Assembly (NCBI GenBank): GCA_021464245.1
Contig: JADCRB010000005.1
Coordinates: 2,108,001-2,172,000, forward strand
Length of the DNA: 64,000 bases
Direction: 5' to 3'
Origin: Carallia brachiata
Taxonomy: Eukaryota; Streptophyta; Magnoliopsida; Malpighiales; Rhizophoraceae
Shown here: piece after piece, positions 12,291-23,810 of the stretch
Numbering within the stretch: the stretch's first letter is position 1
Layout: the number at the start of each line of letters is the position of its first letter
Notes under the pieces: model-generated
Seen by the model: the letters and a program-made list of their open reading frames with translations, nothing else
The model's database searches: none
Told to the model about the DNA's origin: nothing
Program-made: the position numbers and the translations under genes

Positions 12291-13498
12291 GTGTCATAAT
12301 GTCACAACATTTTTAAAGAGTGATACCATATTTTAAAACGAACTCTATAATAAAAATGAAATGGTCTAATTATATTTGTTTTGTATAGTAACTACACAAC
12401 TTAAAATAATATATGTTTGAGTTTGTAATATGTCACATGATTTAGTAAAATTAATGTCCTTGATGGCACTATAATAAAGCCTGCACGATATATATTTAAT
12501 TTCTGGTAGCATCGAACTATTGACACTCAGGCCAACATCCTGCTCATAAATTGTTCTCTTCCTGAAGGCTGTGTGCCATCTAATTAAGAGGATTAATTAG
12601 TGAACACATTAAGTGCAAACCATGAGAACTCTCTCAAGCTGAGAAGCTCACTGCGGTAAAATCGTCTTACGTGTCTTACCTTTTGGCTTGGCTTTTTTTT
12701 TTTTTTGTTCTTCAAAGAGAAAATTCTTATCTAGTTCGCAATTTGAGCATCTTAAGTTGTGCGTAATATTTTATTCTTTTTAATCTTTTTCTAGATAAAT
12801 TAACGCGTTCAGAAAAGTCTCTCACATGCAGTTTTTCAACTTCTGAGGAGAAAGGAGAAACCACCATGTCATTTTCTATTTTGCACGTTTTTTACAATGA
12901 TGTGTTGATAATTTAGTGTATCTAGAGTATGCGCGCTGACAATTTCAGTGTGGAATATGCAAATTCACATGACGTTAAATTTTTCCTTCATACTCTAGGC
13001 TTGACTTTTACTTATCTAAACTTTAGACTTCGAAATTAACCTCCCGCCTCATAAACATAAGAGAAAGCAACGATACAAATAAATTGCTGACACCACTTAT
13101 CCAAAACCTTAAAGGTTAGATTATAAGTCATAGCCTCATTTAAAATTTTGTTTGCTCTCTACTCTCACTTTCCATGTAGGAAAGTTTGCTTTGCCTTGAG
13201 ACACCTCACCTGCAACTCCAATATGATGTACCAGTTAGTTATATTTTGTTTACATGCTGTGTCTGTAAGAGATACTTAATGTTTTATTTAATTTCAAAAC
13301 GGATCAGTGATTGCAATGACATTCGTAGTCAGTTATATTCCCAAAAATTGGTTTGTTTCTTCCTTGCCTAAGGTCTTAGTCGTTTTCTCGTTACCTTTAA
13401 ATGATGAGTTTTTCCGGGGGCTCTGGGCAAATATAGGAATATGGTATTGAATTAGTACAAATCCATTCTCAAAGCTTTAATTTTAATTTGAGATTAAG
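12291..13498. other. Intergenic DNA, no gene seen
   Basis: AT-rich sequence with short poly-T runs. No conserved ORF or bounded repeat recognised. A 61-codon ORF at 13186-13371 has no detectable domain. Confidence 0.45.
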
Positions 13499-13918
13499 CC
13501 AATCATTTGAATTAAGTATTAGTTGATAAAACTAATTACTGAGTCAACGCAGAAGGCACAACAAAAATGGTTTACAATCAAATTATTCACAATCACCAAT
13601 ATAATTCTCTAACTAGTACTGACCAACAAACTAACCATCTAACTTCAGTTGCCTAAAAAGCAATCATCTTGTTGGAGAGTTTATCTAACATTAGCCAATA
13701 GTCAAAATCCCTATTGCCAAAAAAACCCCTATTGCCTAAAAATAGCAAATTCCAAGTGGTTATAGTCCAATCATTTGACACTAACTAATTGTTAAGACTA
13801 ATTATTGAGTTGGTTAGAACCAAATTATTCATAATCACACATTTTCTAACTAGTTACTGATCAACAAACTAACTATAACCAATTCTCTAACTAGTTACTG
13901 ATCAACAAACTAACTATT
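13499..13918. repeat. Diverged direct repeats upstream of the S1-like gene
   Basis: A block starting CCAATCATTTGA at 13499 recurs at 13767 with a period of about 268 bp. It includes AACTAATTACTGAG (later copy GACTAATTATTGAG), CAAATTATTCACAATCAC and TCTCTAACTAG...CAACAAACTAAC. The last 33 bp of the second copy (TTCTAACTAGTTACTGATCA...) are repeated again 41 bp later (13843-13875 and 13884-13916). The array ends about 70 bp before the TATA box and so occupies the proximal promoter. Confidence 0.75.
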
Positions 13919-13986
13919 TAAATAGTTATCTAAAAAAATGGAAAAATAGTTGATTCCCAATTTCCAGAATAAAGCGGAAGAATGTC

Positions 13987-13998
13987 CTATATATACAC
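13987..13998 (+). promoter_or_regulatory. TATA box of the S1-like gene
   Basis: CTATATATACAC lies 72 bp before the ATG at 14070. That allows a transcription start near 14020 and a short leader of about 50 nt, typical for a plant TATA promoter. Confidence 0.65.
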
Positions 13999-14069
13999 GA
14001 GTTGCCTTGATCGCTTAGCAGCATAATATATGTAAATACTGGGGTGATCACAGTTTCCTTTCCATTACG

Positions 14070-14516
14070 ATGACTATCTCTAAGAACATATTTCTAAGCT
14101 ACGCAACATTTGTTCTTCTTCTTCTATCGGCCGTCGCTCCTTCTACCACCGCCGAGGCCGAGCCGGGAGTATTCACCAAATTTTATGATTTGCTTTTCCC
14201 GAAGGTGAGCGTGACCATCACGAACGAGGCCAACAAGACCGTGTACGCCACGTGCAACGCCAAGAAATGCAACAAAGAATTGCATATGCTGAAACCAAGA
14301 GCGAATATTTCCTGGGCTTTCCGAAACATTTTGTTCCCGTTAACATGGAGCTACGTTTACATCAATAATACTACTTTCGGTGTGTTTTGGGCCTATAATG
14401 TTAGGCTGGCTTGCACAACTTGTAATTGGGCCATCAGAAATGATGGGGTGTATTTTTTCACAGGGCGGGGACAATGGCTAAACCAAGCATTGTACACCCA
14501 GGCAGAATATTTTTAA
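14070..14516 (+). CDS. S1-type self-incompatibility homologue (SPH) secreted protein
   Basis: Intronless gene for a 148-residue protein. Residues 1 to about 29 form a signal peptide (hydrophobic VLLLLSAV core, then Ala/Thr-rich cleavage region). The S1/SPH domain spans about residues 46-143: VSVTITNEANKTVYATC at the start, the central ISWAFR and FWAYN blocks, and the hallmark CNWAIRNDGVYFF near the C-terminus. Four cysteines follow the signal peptide (62, 67, 115, 118), and sites for N-glycosylation occur at N55, N79 and N100. Family knowledge: S1 of poppy is a stigma self-incompatibility ligand, but most of the large eudicot SPH family has unknown roles in secretion and cell signalling. Nothing here implies that this copy works in self-incompatibility. 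The usual HC of the family near residue 61 is TC here. Confidence 0.85.
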   Translation: MTISKNIFLSYATFVLLLLSAVAPSTTAEAEPGVFTKFYDLLFPKVSVTITNEANKTVYATCNAKKCNKELHMLKPRANISWAFRNILFPLTWSYVYINNTTFGVFWAYNVRLACTTCNWAIRNDGVYFFTGRGQWLNQALYTQAEYF

Positions 14517-15508
14517 CTTCGATATGTGTACCTCATTTGTATGTTTTTATGGTTTTTTGAACAATCGTATATTTTTATAGACTTTCGTTACGGGATTCTT
14601 ATGCGTTTCGATCTTCTTGTTTTTACCTTCTTTTTTTTTTTAATTAAATTTCCAAGTTGAGCAATCTGGAAATTTGGTGCCGCCAACCGCATGATCTAAT
14701 TAATTAACTCTTATATATAGAACTCTTTTGTCCGAAAAATATACAGATGCAGAGCCCCTATGTGATCTGCCCTGGAGATTCTTATAAGTAAAAAAGAAAA
14801 AAAATCAGTCTAAGGGAAAACCATGAGGGACCCTTCAATATTTTCACTTTCTAATGCTATATTTTCTTTTCTGTCAGGCACCAACTATTGCTATACAAAA
14901 GGTCAGGATTTTGCTTTCTGCCTCATATGTATATTTTTTTTGTCTCTAAATACTTGCATGAATATTTCAATGTCATCTTTTCTGTAAGGTGAGAATGCAG
15001 TCTTGCATAGTGTACATGGGATCAAATGTGAATAGTCCGAATCCGAGGATGCATCAATGGGTTTGCTGGAAGCCATTGAAGAGGCCGAAGCAGCAGAACT
15101 TGCTGCTAGTAAACCAAATCATAAATTTTGCTTGATACATAACCACACTTCATAAATCTTTTAATGCCCTTTCGCTATTTCAATAATTGCAGTGCATCAT
15201 AATGTAGAATCTATTGTCTTGGACAAGGCATTAGAGTTGCAAACAATACATTCATGGAGTTATGGAGTTTTCTGGGACTAGAAGAAGAGGGATTCATAGG
15301 TGAAATTTTGTAAAGATATAATAATTGCCAATATTGCGGTGGAAGGCATTCAATTTTTTTTTTTATTTTTAATAATTTGTTTGCTATCAAAGTTTATAAG
15401 GAAAAGCACTTCCTTTGGAGAGCTTGTAGAGGTTATTTACCAACTGGAAACAATCTACTTCGCTTGGGCATATTCAACTAGATTCATGCTCGCTTTTTTG
15501 TAGCCATG
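14517..15508. other. 3' flank and intergenic DNA
   Basis: No supported gene. Around 15000-15110 the sequence is less AT-rich and one frame contains CWKPLKRPK, loosely like the linker before RNase H domains of plant LINEs, so the LINE remnant downstream may once have extended here. Confidence 0.3.
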
Positions 15509-15526
15509 AAATTGAGACAATCTTTC

Positions 15527-15691
15527 TTTTTTTTTTTTTCTTTTTTTGTCTATTAGTAAATCCATAAGATAATGAGTTATGTAACGGAATAATTCTCTCA
15601 TCTTATAAATTTCTCTTCTCTTTCAGAATTTGAATCTAAGACTTTTAAAATAAAGATCTTGATCTTTAATCACTGGGTGTTCGTAACAGAC
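15527..15691 (-). mobile_element. tRNA-derived SINE with perfect 18-bp target duplication
   Basis: The 165-bp insertion is flanked by identical 18-bp direct repeats, AAATTGAGACAATCTTTC, at 15509-15526 and 15692-15709. On the minus strand it starts GTCTGTTACGAACACCC, has an A-box-like CCAGTGATTAAAGATC and a B-box-like AGATTCAAATTC, and ends in an A-rich tail (poly-T at 15527-15548 on the plus strand). Length, internal promoter motifs, tail and duplication together make a SINE. Removing it restores a continuous sequence. Degenerate relatives may lie near 3650, 38430, 38912, 51298 and 51725. Confidence 0.85.
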
Positions 15692-15849
15692 AAATTGAGA
15701 CAATCTTTCATATTTTGATAAGCTGTCAATGGGTGGCTGGAGGTTGGTTTTTGAGTCCGTTAGGCGCCAAGGTTAGAGAGGTGATTCCTCAAGATTTTGG
15801 TAACTGCAGTTACATGAATTATTTCGATGGAAAACCCCATCTGATGTTG

Positions 15850-16552
15850 CGAAAATGGTTGGAATGATGGCTTGGGCCTTTGGCGCAGCGGTCGGAATCT
15901 GATCCGGATGGAAGGCAAGCAATGCTCTTTGCAAAGTCCTTCCCAGGCAAATTTACTGCTGACAACCGCGTTTGAGATGTTGTTGGCTATTAAATTATGC
16001 CTTCAAAAAGCAGTTGAACTGTCTTATTCCCATCTGATTGTGGAGACGGATAGCCGTGTTGCCGTTCAAGCAGTGAAGTCCGCCATTATGGAGAACGCAG
16101 CATTTGGGTATTTGGCAGAGGATGTAATTAAGGTTTCTGGCAGCCAACCTCATGAGTTTTGATATATATTAACCATGTCCATTGGCAATTCAACAGTGTT
16201 GCGCATGCTTTGTCGCAAAACTTGCTCTAAATATGGAGGAGCACTAATAAATGTTTGGTGTTGAAATTAGTTTTTAAAATATAATAAAATAGATAATTTG
16301 TGTAATAAAATTGATAATTTTTTATAATAAAAATTAAAATTTTTATTTTTTATCGTAGATATTATAAATTTTATTGTAAAAATTATTTCTTTTATTCTAT
16401 TTAAAATATTAATTACAATATTAAAATTTAGTACACAAATATTTTCTATTATTATTTGTGAGGTCGATGTTTCCTCTCTTATTTTGCAAGATGTTAGTAT
16501 GATTTCTGAATGAATAAAATGCCATCTTTCTCAAAAAAAAAAAAAAAAAAAA
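15850..16552 (+). pseudogene. LINE-type RNase H (RVT_3) remnant with poly-A tail
   Basis: The open stretch 15872-16162 translates to an RNase H-like fold fragment: AFEMLLAIKLCLQKAVELSY, then LIVETDSRVAVQAVKSA, with the E-x-D (ETDS) signature of the plant non-LTR retrotransposon RNase H domain. After a frameshift near 16165 the C-terminal block continues in another frame as HVHWQFNSVAHALSQNLL, the usual end of this domain. A further 300 bp on, AATAAAATGCCATCTTTCTC is followed by about 21 A (16533-16552), the expected 3' end of an L1-like element. The catalytic core is incomplete and broken. It is a 5'-truncated, inactive copy, later interrupted by an AT-rich insertion at about 16258-16432. Confidence 0.7.
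16258..16432. mobile_element. AT-rich hairpin MITE inside the LINE remnant
   Basis: The arms TTTTAAAATATAATAAAATAG and the complement of the right side (ATTTTAAATAGAATAAAAG) match imperfectly, and the fold closes over an AT-rich centre. It separates the RNase H coding end from the LINE 3' end, so it is probably a younger insertion. Target duplication not identified. Confidence 0.4.
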
Positions 16553-18194
16553 AGAAGCAGAAGAAGAAAAAACCGATTGTGTGTGTGTTTGTGCGTGTAA
16601 AATAAAACAATTAAAAAAAATTGAAATCTGGCAATTGACGCTCAAACCTGAGAAAATTTAGAGGGGACAACAGAGGCGAATACGATAAGGCTAAGATATG
16701 AATGCAAATTTTGGTGAGGTCGGGATTTTTGGTGGAGTTAAATATATTTTTTTTTTTTATAATATTATATTATATTATAACTATTCAGATAGTTTAAAAG
16801 TTATTCTAAGAACAGGATAATATTCTTTGACGGAATTGTAGGTCACTACTTCTATCTTCTTATTTTATAAACCAAAAAAAAAAAAAATTTTGTGCCTAAA
16901 AGTTAAATAAGTTAAAAGTAAGGGAGACCTTCATTGCCGGCTGCTCACTCCAAACTCTAACCAAAAAAAAAAAAATTGTCGGCTAGAATTAGAATCATAC
17001 CATCTGCAGAGTTTGAAAACCAAAAAAAGAAACAGATGTATGAAAAAGATAGAATCCAACTCTTATCCGTTCCTTCTTACAATCAAACATGGAGACCCCC
17101 AAAAAACATTAACAAAAATTAATATTTTTTTGGTGAAAAAAAAAAATAAAGGTGATATATAATTGTTTCATATTGCATTACGTATTGAGGAGGCATAAAA
17201 GTACTGAATAGTTATAACATTCTTTGTATAGAAGGTGAACTATAAATTTAACCTCAAGATTTAATTTTGACAAGATTAGAGATTTTTAGTTTAAAATTAA
17301 ATTTTTTTAAAATTTTTAATTAAAAAATTAGTAGTTTAACAGTAAAAAAAAGAAAAGATGAACTCCAAATTTATGATTCTAAATTAAACTTAAGAGTTGG
17401 AAGCACTAACTTCCAACCAACCGGATTGCGCTCGATGTTCTCCAAAATCAAATTTCTTTTTCGGTCTAAAATCAAATTTCTTTTTTTTTTTTTTTTTTTA
17501 TTGCTGAAAGCGAAGACAACAAAACAAAAATGAATAGACAGGAGCACGTTTCCATCAAAGGCCCACCCACAAAAGTGGGCCTCGTACTGTCTTCATGTTT
17601 GGATTTTCCTATTTTTGATTAGGCGCATTAGTTTGAAGACGAAGGCCAATAATGATGATGCTACACTGTTGAAAGAAGAAACAATTCACGCTAAGCATTG
17701 TGATCTAATAATAAAGGGAAATTCGTTTGTTTGTTATGTTAAAAATTATAAGTTTATTTTTTTGTTGAGATATTTAATGTGTCTAAGTCTATATTCACAA
17801 AATTTACTCTTTTTATAAATACAATATTTTAATAAAATATTATCTATTTTTTTTTTTTTTTTTTTTTTTTTTTGTGCATATTAAAGGAAAAAAGAAACCT
17901 ATATATAAATACGACTTTCACGCCGTGTCCAAACTCTCAATATCACATTTTAAATGATCCTGTCGTACACGTACTCTTGTTTCCCCCCTTTTTTTCACAC
18001 GTATTTTTGTGGTTTACGGAATCTGAAATTGACCCTCGGGGCTCGTCCAGCAAGTTAATTTCCCAAAATATCTTTGTGTCGTTTTTTTTCCTGGTAGAAG
18101 TTGGGTTGGCCCCTCGGCGTTATTCATCTAATTAATTAAAGCTTTTGGCATGAAGTGTAAAAGCGGCAAGCAGAATAGTCCTTCATTACATTAC
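16553..18194. other. Intergenic AT-rich DNA, no gene seen
   Basis: Contains several A and T homopolymers (notably the T run at about 17849-17873) and ORFs of 60-90 codons without recognisable domains. Confidence 0.45.
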
Positions 18195-18200
18195 GTAATT

Positions 18201-18220
18201 GTTAGGCACGGAGCCAAGAT

Positions 18221-18251
<31 letters not shown>

Positions 18252-18466
18252 GGGGCGGCGGCAAAGTTGAACGATAAGGATAAAAGAATGAATATGCCAA
18301 ATAAAAAGAGTAAAAGAATAAAGGAAAAAATAAAAAACACAATTTCCAATAAGATAAAATGTAAATTTCGATTGGGGCAATAATATAAATTTTAAGTACA
18401 TAATACTTTTTTTTTTTTTTTTTGGAGGCAACTGCCCTCACAGACATACAAGTGATTTCGCCACTA
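18201..18466. mobile_element. Small non-autonomous TIR element with poly-G tract
   Basis: The flanks are GTAATT on both sides (18195-18200 and 18467-18472). The left end GTTAGGCACGGAGCCAAG and the complement of the right end, TAGTGGCGAAATCACTTG, look like degenerate versions of one inverted repeat of the form TAGTGGCGGAGCCA. A run of 25 G (18231-18255) follows the left end, and the right side has a poly-T run followed by GGAGGCAACTGCCCTCAC. Elements with the GGCGGAGCCA...TTTTGGGGGG layout are common in plant genomes (family knowledge from memory). No protein is encoded; the poly-G ORFs are artefacts. Confidence 0.5.
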
Positions 18467-18472
18467 GTAATT

Positions 18473-19450
18473 CCAGTTCAAATTGGAAAACAAAAGCATA
18501 ATAAAATACAAACAGAAGGTCAATTAATTGTCATTCATTATAAGAGAGGAATGACAAAAGGCAACTAAGAAAATTCTAAAAAATGGCTTAAAAGGAAAAT
18601 AAAGTGTGTTATGTGTTATCTTAAAGTCATAGGTTTAATAGATACATATAAATAAATACATTGTATGTCGTTTAATGTTATGAGTATATTTTAAATCTTT
18701 TTCCAGCCAACACCCCAAAAATCGTTCTTCAAAATTTCAAAGTTTTTTTATTGTGTATAATAAGTCCAATAAAAAATGTGTCCAATAAATATTTTACATA
18801 ATGAAATTGTGTCTGGGGAAGGGTTAGGGGTGATGCCACTTGCCAAGGTCTAAGTTGATTCTTTATTTTATTATTATTATTATTGTTTCTATTTGATCGA
18901 CGACGGAAGTAATCAAACCTCTCAAGGCTCTTTTAAGGCCACCCCATTTGAACTGACCAAACCACATTTAAAGAGAAGTGGCAATGGCACTGTCATAAAA
19001 ACTGTGCAAATGGAGGCACAAAGTGCAGGATGCCAGTCGAGACGTTATCTGGCACATTGTCTGCCAATACGATTGGGAAATTCACGTTGTCTGCTTCAAG
19101 AGTGTTTTTTTTTTTAATAGGAAGGTTACTCATATAAAGAGAATAAAGAAAAGATTGTAATAAGAATTGAATTTTTAAATATATACTTAATTAATAAGGT
19201 GTGCAATCACTTAAATCAATACTCAAATTCAAAATAATGATCAAGTGAACAATCACTTTCAAATTTATTTATAATTTTAAATCATCTCTCCTGTCAATAA
19301 GTGTCATTTTTAAAACCAAACCCCTTCTCACTGACAAGTACGATTCACCCAAACTCAACCCACAGCTACTAAACCAATACCTTATTGGTTGCTTCGAGAA
19401 TGCTTGGGAAAATGGTACCATACAAGATTTGATTCCATTGTCTACTTCAA
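18473..19450. other. Intergenic DNA, no gene seen
   Basis: A 74-codon ORF at 18893-19117 and its surroundings are moderately GC-richer than average but show no domain. No bounded repeat found. Confidence 0.4.
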
Positions 19451-19457
19451 TATCTGA

Positions 19458-19612
19458 TTAAATATTTTAAAAATTATGTCATAAAAATTTTAAATATATA
19501 ATTATAAAAAAATTATTAATTTTTTAACACTCTTAAATTAAAAAAAAATTAATAATTTTTTTATAATTATACATTTTAAAATATTTAATAAATAATTTTC
19601 AAAATATTTAAC
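19458..19612. mobile_element. AT-rich hairpin MITE
   Basis: The left arm contains TATAATTATAAAAAAATTA and the right arm its exact complement TAATTTTTTTATAATTATA. The arms extend outward through TAAATATTTT (left) and AAAATATTTA (right), giving roughly 75-bp inverted repeats around a short TTAACACTCTTAAA centre. TCTGAT occurs just outside each end (19453-19458 and 19618-19623), possibly a target duplication, but the outermost bases do not align cleanly. Confidence 0.65.
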
Positions 19613-20484
19613 ATTACTCTGATTGTTATCTCGGGTTGGCTTATTTACACTATGAATGATCGGTTAGCCAATTAAGGGAAGGATGAAGAAGACTCAAAGC
19701 CAATAACAAATGTACATAACATCCCAAAAATATAATTGAGAGTCGAACCCCTAAATTCCTCTGCCCACCCAAGATGCCGGTATCATCCGAATGGATTAGA
19801 GCCTTCTTTCTGAATTATTAATCCAAACCCTTTTTTGTCAGAAGCCAAATCTACAGTCATCGGATTAGAATACCCAAGAATAAAAGACTATAAAGTCGAA
19901 AATAACAGGTACGGCACGACTCTTTTCATTGTCAAATTGGGTTACTTTTCTTTTGTATTAATATGCTCAATTTTCCATCTGACCAAGAAGTACTTGAATC
20001 AACGTCCGAAAAATGCAGCCTACCAAAATAGGAACTTTAGTGTTTATGAAGGAAAAAAAACATGTCGTTTAAAAAAAAAAACAAAGTTCATAAAATACAA
20101 GACTTCACATTAAAACTGTCAAATTACAACCAAATCTATCGGGATGACCCAAAATTGTTTGAAAAAAATGTCAAGGACCTTTTTTTTTCTAACGAAAATC
20201 ATAAAATAACCCAATTCGAACAACAAATAAAAATTCAGTGAAAAATTCTAGAGCTGAGAGAAAATGGTCCATTGTATTAAGTCACTCTTCCTTCACATTT
20301 TTTTAAGAAGATTTTTTCCACGAACTTTCACTTGCAGCAACTAGCAAGTTTCTTACATTTCTACCAAATTATTTTTGAAATGACAAAGTGAAAAAGAATA
20401 AAATTACATTAAAAAATTATAAAAGTTTAAGATTGAAATTTAACTTATCTCATACACACACACACACACGCACGCACGCGCGCA

Positions 20485-22270
20485 CAACGACAACAACAAC
20501 AAAACTTAGTCCCAAATTTAATATAGGTCAATTATATGAATTGTTTTTATTATTTCGTTCTATCGTATAGTAAATCTTCTGTAAGACTTAGTTATTCTAA
20601 ATTATTTTTAATTACTGATTTCCAAATCAACTTAAGTTTACCTCTACCTCTTCTCACTCTATTTACATGAGTCGTGTCACCGTTCTATAGAAGAGCACTC
20701 GCTGATCTGTGTTTAACGTATCCAAACCAATGCAATTGTCACTCCCTTAATTTCTCATCAATAGGTGCTACACTTACTTTATTATGGATGTACTCATTCT
20801 TAATCCGATTCTTGCTCGAGTGTCCGCTTATCCATCTACGCATCCTTATCCTTGTGAGACTTATTTTCTGTTCATGTTGCTATTTCATTGCCCAGCACTC
20901 GCTACCATAGAGCATTGTTGGATGAGTCGCTGTACGATAAAATTTATCCTTCAACTTAAGGAGAATTCGATGATAAGACAGAACCTCAGTTAGACATCTT
21001 CATTTCATTCTTCCTACTTTCGTCCTATGGAGTACATCCTCTTTTATATTGACATCCTTTTGGATAATAAAACCTAGATAACGAAATTGGTCATAACAAG
21101 GGACATCCACCTTACCCAACCTAATGGTCTGCTCTACTAAACTCCTAATATTGCTTAAGTTGTAATGCATAAATTTGGTTCTTGTACTACTCAACCTAAA
21201 GCCCTTAGATTCTGTATTATCTCTTCAAACTTCTAACTTGTGGTCTAACCCCTCCTGCATCTCATATATAAGGACGATATCATCTGCAAACAACATATAG
21301 TGTGGTATATCATCCTGAATATGACTCATTAAGACATCAATAACCAACACAAATAGAAACGGATTTAGAGCTGATCCTTAATGTACGCCAACTGTGATGA
21401 AAAAATCTGTAGATTTACCTCAAAATGTCATTACTCGAGTCATGACTCCTTAATACACATCTTTTACTAAGTTAATAAATAGTGTGCCAACCTTCTTCTT
21501 GCTCATCACCCACCACATCACTTGCTTAGGGATTCGATCATTAGCTTTCTTTAAGTCAATAAAAACTATGTGTAAATCTTGCTTCTTCTCTCGATAGTTT
21601 TCTGTCAATTTTCTAAAGAGAAAGACAGTTTCCATAGTCATTTTACCTGACATAAAACCGTTGTAATTGTCAAAAAATAGAGACAATCTTTCGCAATTGT
21701 TGCTTTATAATCCTCTCCCAAAACTTCAAAATATAACTCATTAATTTTATGCCTTAATAGTTAAAGCACTTTTGGATGTCTCCTTTGTTCTTAAAGATTG
21801 AGATCAATGTGCTCATTCTCCACTTATCATGCATCTTATCAGTCTTCAAAATTCTATCAAACAGTCTAGTCATCACTCCTTTTAACTAAAGTTTTTCCAA
21901 GCTTTGATAGGTATTTCATTTGATCGACATGCTCTTCTCATTTTTATCTTTCGTAGAGCCATTCTTACCTCCGAAAAATAAATATCTTTAATGTAGGTGA
22001 TCTTCTCTAGAGGGCCACTGAGGTCTTTAAAATTATCCTGACTATTTTTATTGAAAATTTTATCAAAGTATGTTCGTCACCTCTCTTTAATCTTATTCTC
22101 TCTCACAAGAATCTTTTTTACATCATCTTTAATACATCTAACTGGAGTAACGTTCCAATTCTTCCTTTTCCTAATACGAACTAGCCTATAGATAGCATTT
22201 TCTCCTTCAGCAGTGTCAAGTTTTCTACATAAAGCATTATAAGCATTAGTTCGAGCAACTGCTACATATA
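20485..22270 (-). pseudogene. Decayed RTE-clade non-LTR retrotransposon (reverse transcriptase)
   Basis: Read on the minus strand, fragments of a plant RTE-type reverse transcriptase appear in order and in different frames. The pre-RT linker is NAYNALCRKLDTAEGENAIY (near 22250). The RT core is IVFIDLKKANDRIPKQVMWW (21530-21570), where the usual KAYDR is KANDR. The thumb region has QFRYLGFIIQKD (near 21090), and the end has KFYRTATHPTMLYGSECWA (near 20920), followed by a stop. The 3' end, GGGACTAAGTTTTGTTGTTG near 20490-20515, matches the typical RTE terminus with a TTG-rich tail. Several stops and frameshifts make it inactive. The 5' end is missing or unrecognisable beyond about 22270, so it is a truncated copy. 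This is a plant genome retrotransposon, not a virus. Confidence 0.8.
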
Positions 22271-23158
22271 TATGGTGCATATTAAACACAGGCGTAGATG
22301 TCAAAAATAAAATCAAATAGAATAAAATGAATACAAATTACACAACTCAATTCTTCAATGATTTTTTTATTTTTTATATTTATTATTTTGTGTATTAAAA
22401 ACTTTTTGTGCTTCACAGCACCAGAAGATGCCATGCCCATGGCCCTCCTACATTGAACGCAACATAGCAGAGATGGCATTCTTTTGCCAGTAAAGGTTGT
22501 GGACAGCGAAAAATAGAAACTAAAAAATTTTTTGGATACACTACAGTAAAAGTATAGTGAGTATGCAGTATTATGGACCGTTAGATTATAAAAGATGTAT
22601 TAAATTTAAAAAAAAAAACAAACAGTTAAATGTCGTTAAATTAATTACGTGTTTTATTAAACGTGTCTATATATTTTTGTTCAGAAAGAAGTGTTATGCG
22701 CGTCCCGTATTTTCAAAAGTTTCTGTCAAAAAAAAAAGAAGAAAGTTTCTTGCTTAAAAATATGTAATGTTTAATAAAGATGGTAAATTGTGTAATAAAT
22801 GTCGTAATATGCATAGCGAGTTATTAAAAAACAAATTTCACGCTCTGTTAAATACATCATACATTTTCAAACGAAAATCTAAAACTTAAAAAAGTAATTT
22901 TTAAGATATAAGCAAAGTATTGAAAATCGGACCACTGTTAATGACACCCGCCACAGGTGCAATTCTACCTTTGTTCATTAAATTTAAATTATTAACATTT
23001 ATTATAAATTTTTTATTAAATATTGATTGTTCAATTTCAACTAAATGAATTAAACTCTGAATTTATTTTTATATTTAATTTAGAAATTCATATTTAATGT
23101 TATCATCGATCCAGTTCTTGAATCCTTATATGTAAGGCCCCGTACTCCTAAAATCCAC
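22271..23158. other. Intergenic DNA with a dispersed repeat
   Basis: No gene. The segment at about 22555-22690 (CCGTTAGATTATAAAAGATG, then AAATGTCGTTAAATTAATTACG) is a diverged copy of about 25912-26010 (CTGTTAGATCATAAAAAATA, then GCATGTCATTGATACCGTTG) in the same orientation, so both belong to one dispersed repeat family of unknown class. Confidence 0.4.
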
Positions 23159-23161
23159 TTA

Positions 23162-23765
23162 ACCTTTGTTTGGGAAGAGAGGATTAGGATAGAATTTAGG
23201 AAAGAAGAATGAAATAAGAACGAAAAGGAGTATTGTGTGTTTTTAAGAAATAAAAAAGATTGGAAAAAAAATTGGTGGAATTCACTTAAAACAATTCTCC
23301 AGAATTGCGGGGGCTTTTTTTTTTTTTTGGTTATTCTCTATTGAATATATTACTTTGTCCTCACTTTTAATTTTTAAAAATAAATTTGTTATTATAACTA
23401 ATAGATGACAATGAATTCCTGTTTAAATTTGATTCATCCACCAATCTTATCTTTATCCTTATGTAACATTTACATTTAGAATATCTATTACAATCTCGTT
23501 ACCCATGTACTATATATTGATTCACAAGCAATAAATCAAACGAGTTGTAAATTTCACAATTACTAAACTCTCTTAATAATATCAATTACTTTTTTTCTTT
23601 TTATTTATTATCAAATAAAATATTTTTATTTTTTTTTCTTATATGACATCTACAAATACAATAAAGATAACAATATTTTTCATCTTCTGACGTTCTTCCT
23701 TCATTTCATCCTTTTCACATTCTTTTTCCTTTTTTTTTTTTTTTTTTTATTCCCTAAACATAGGA
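23162..23765. mobile_element. PIF/Harbinger-like MITE, 604 bp
   Basis: TTA flanks both ends (23159-23161 and 23766-23768). The left terminus ACCTTTGTTTGGGAAGAG and the complement of the right terminus, TCCTATGTTTAGGGAATAA, are clear imperfect inverted repeats of the xCCTxTGTTTxGGGAA type common in plant Tourist-like elements. The interior is AT-rich and non-coding and contains a 19-bp poly-T run near the right end. Confidence 0.6.
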
Positions 23766-23810
23766 TTATTGGAGGTCTTTTTCATTCCCTGCAGAACATT
23801 GCGCTATCAG

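Noticed and set aside
18150..18447. ORFs with poly-Gly or poly-Pro over the G run
   Set aside because: By-products of a homopolymer inside a small TIR element.
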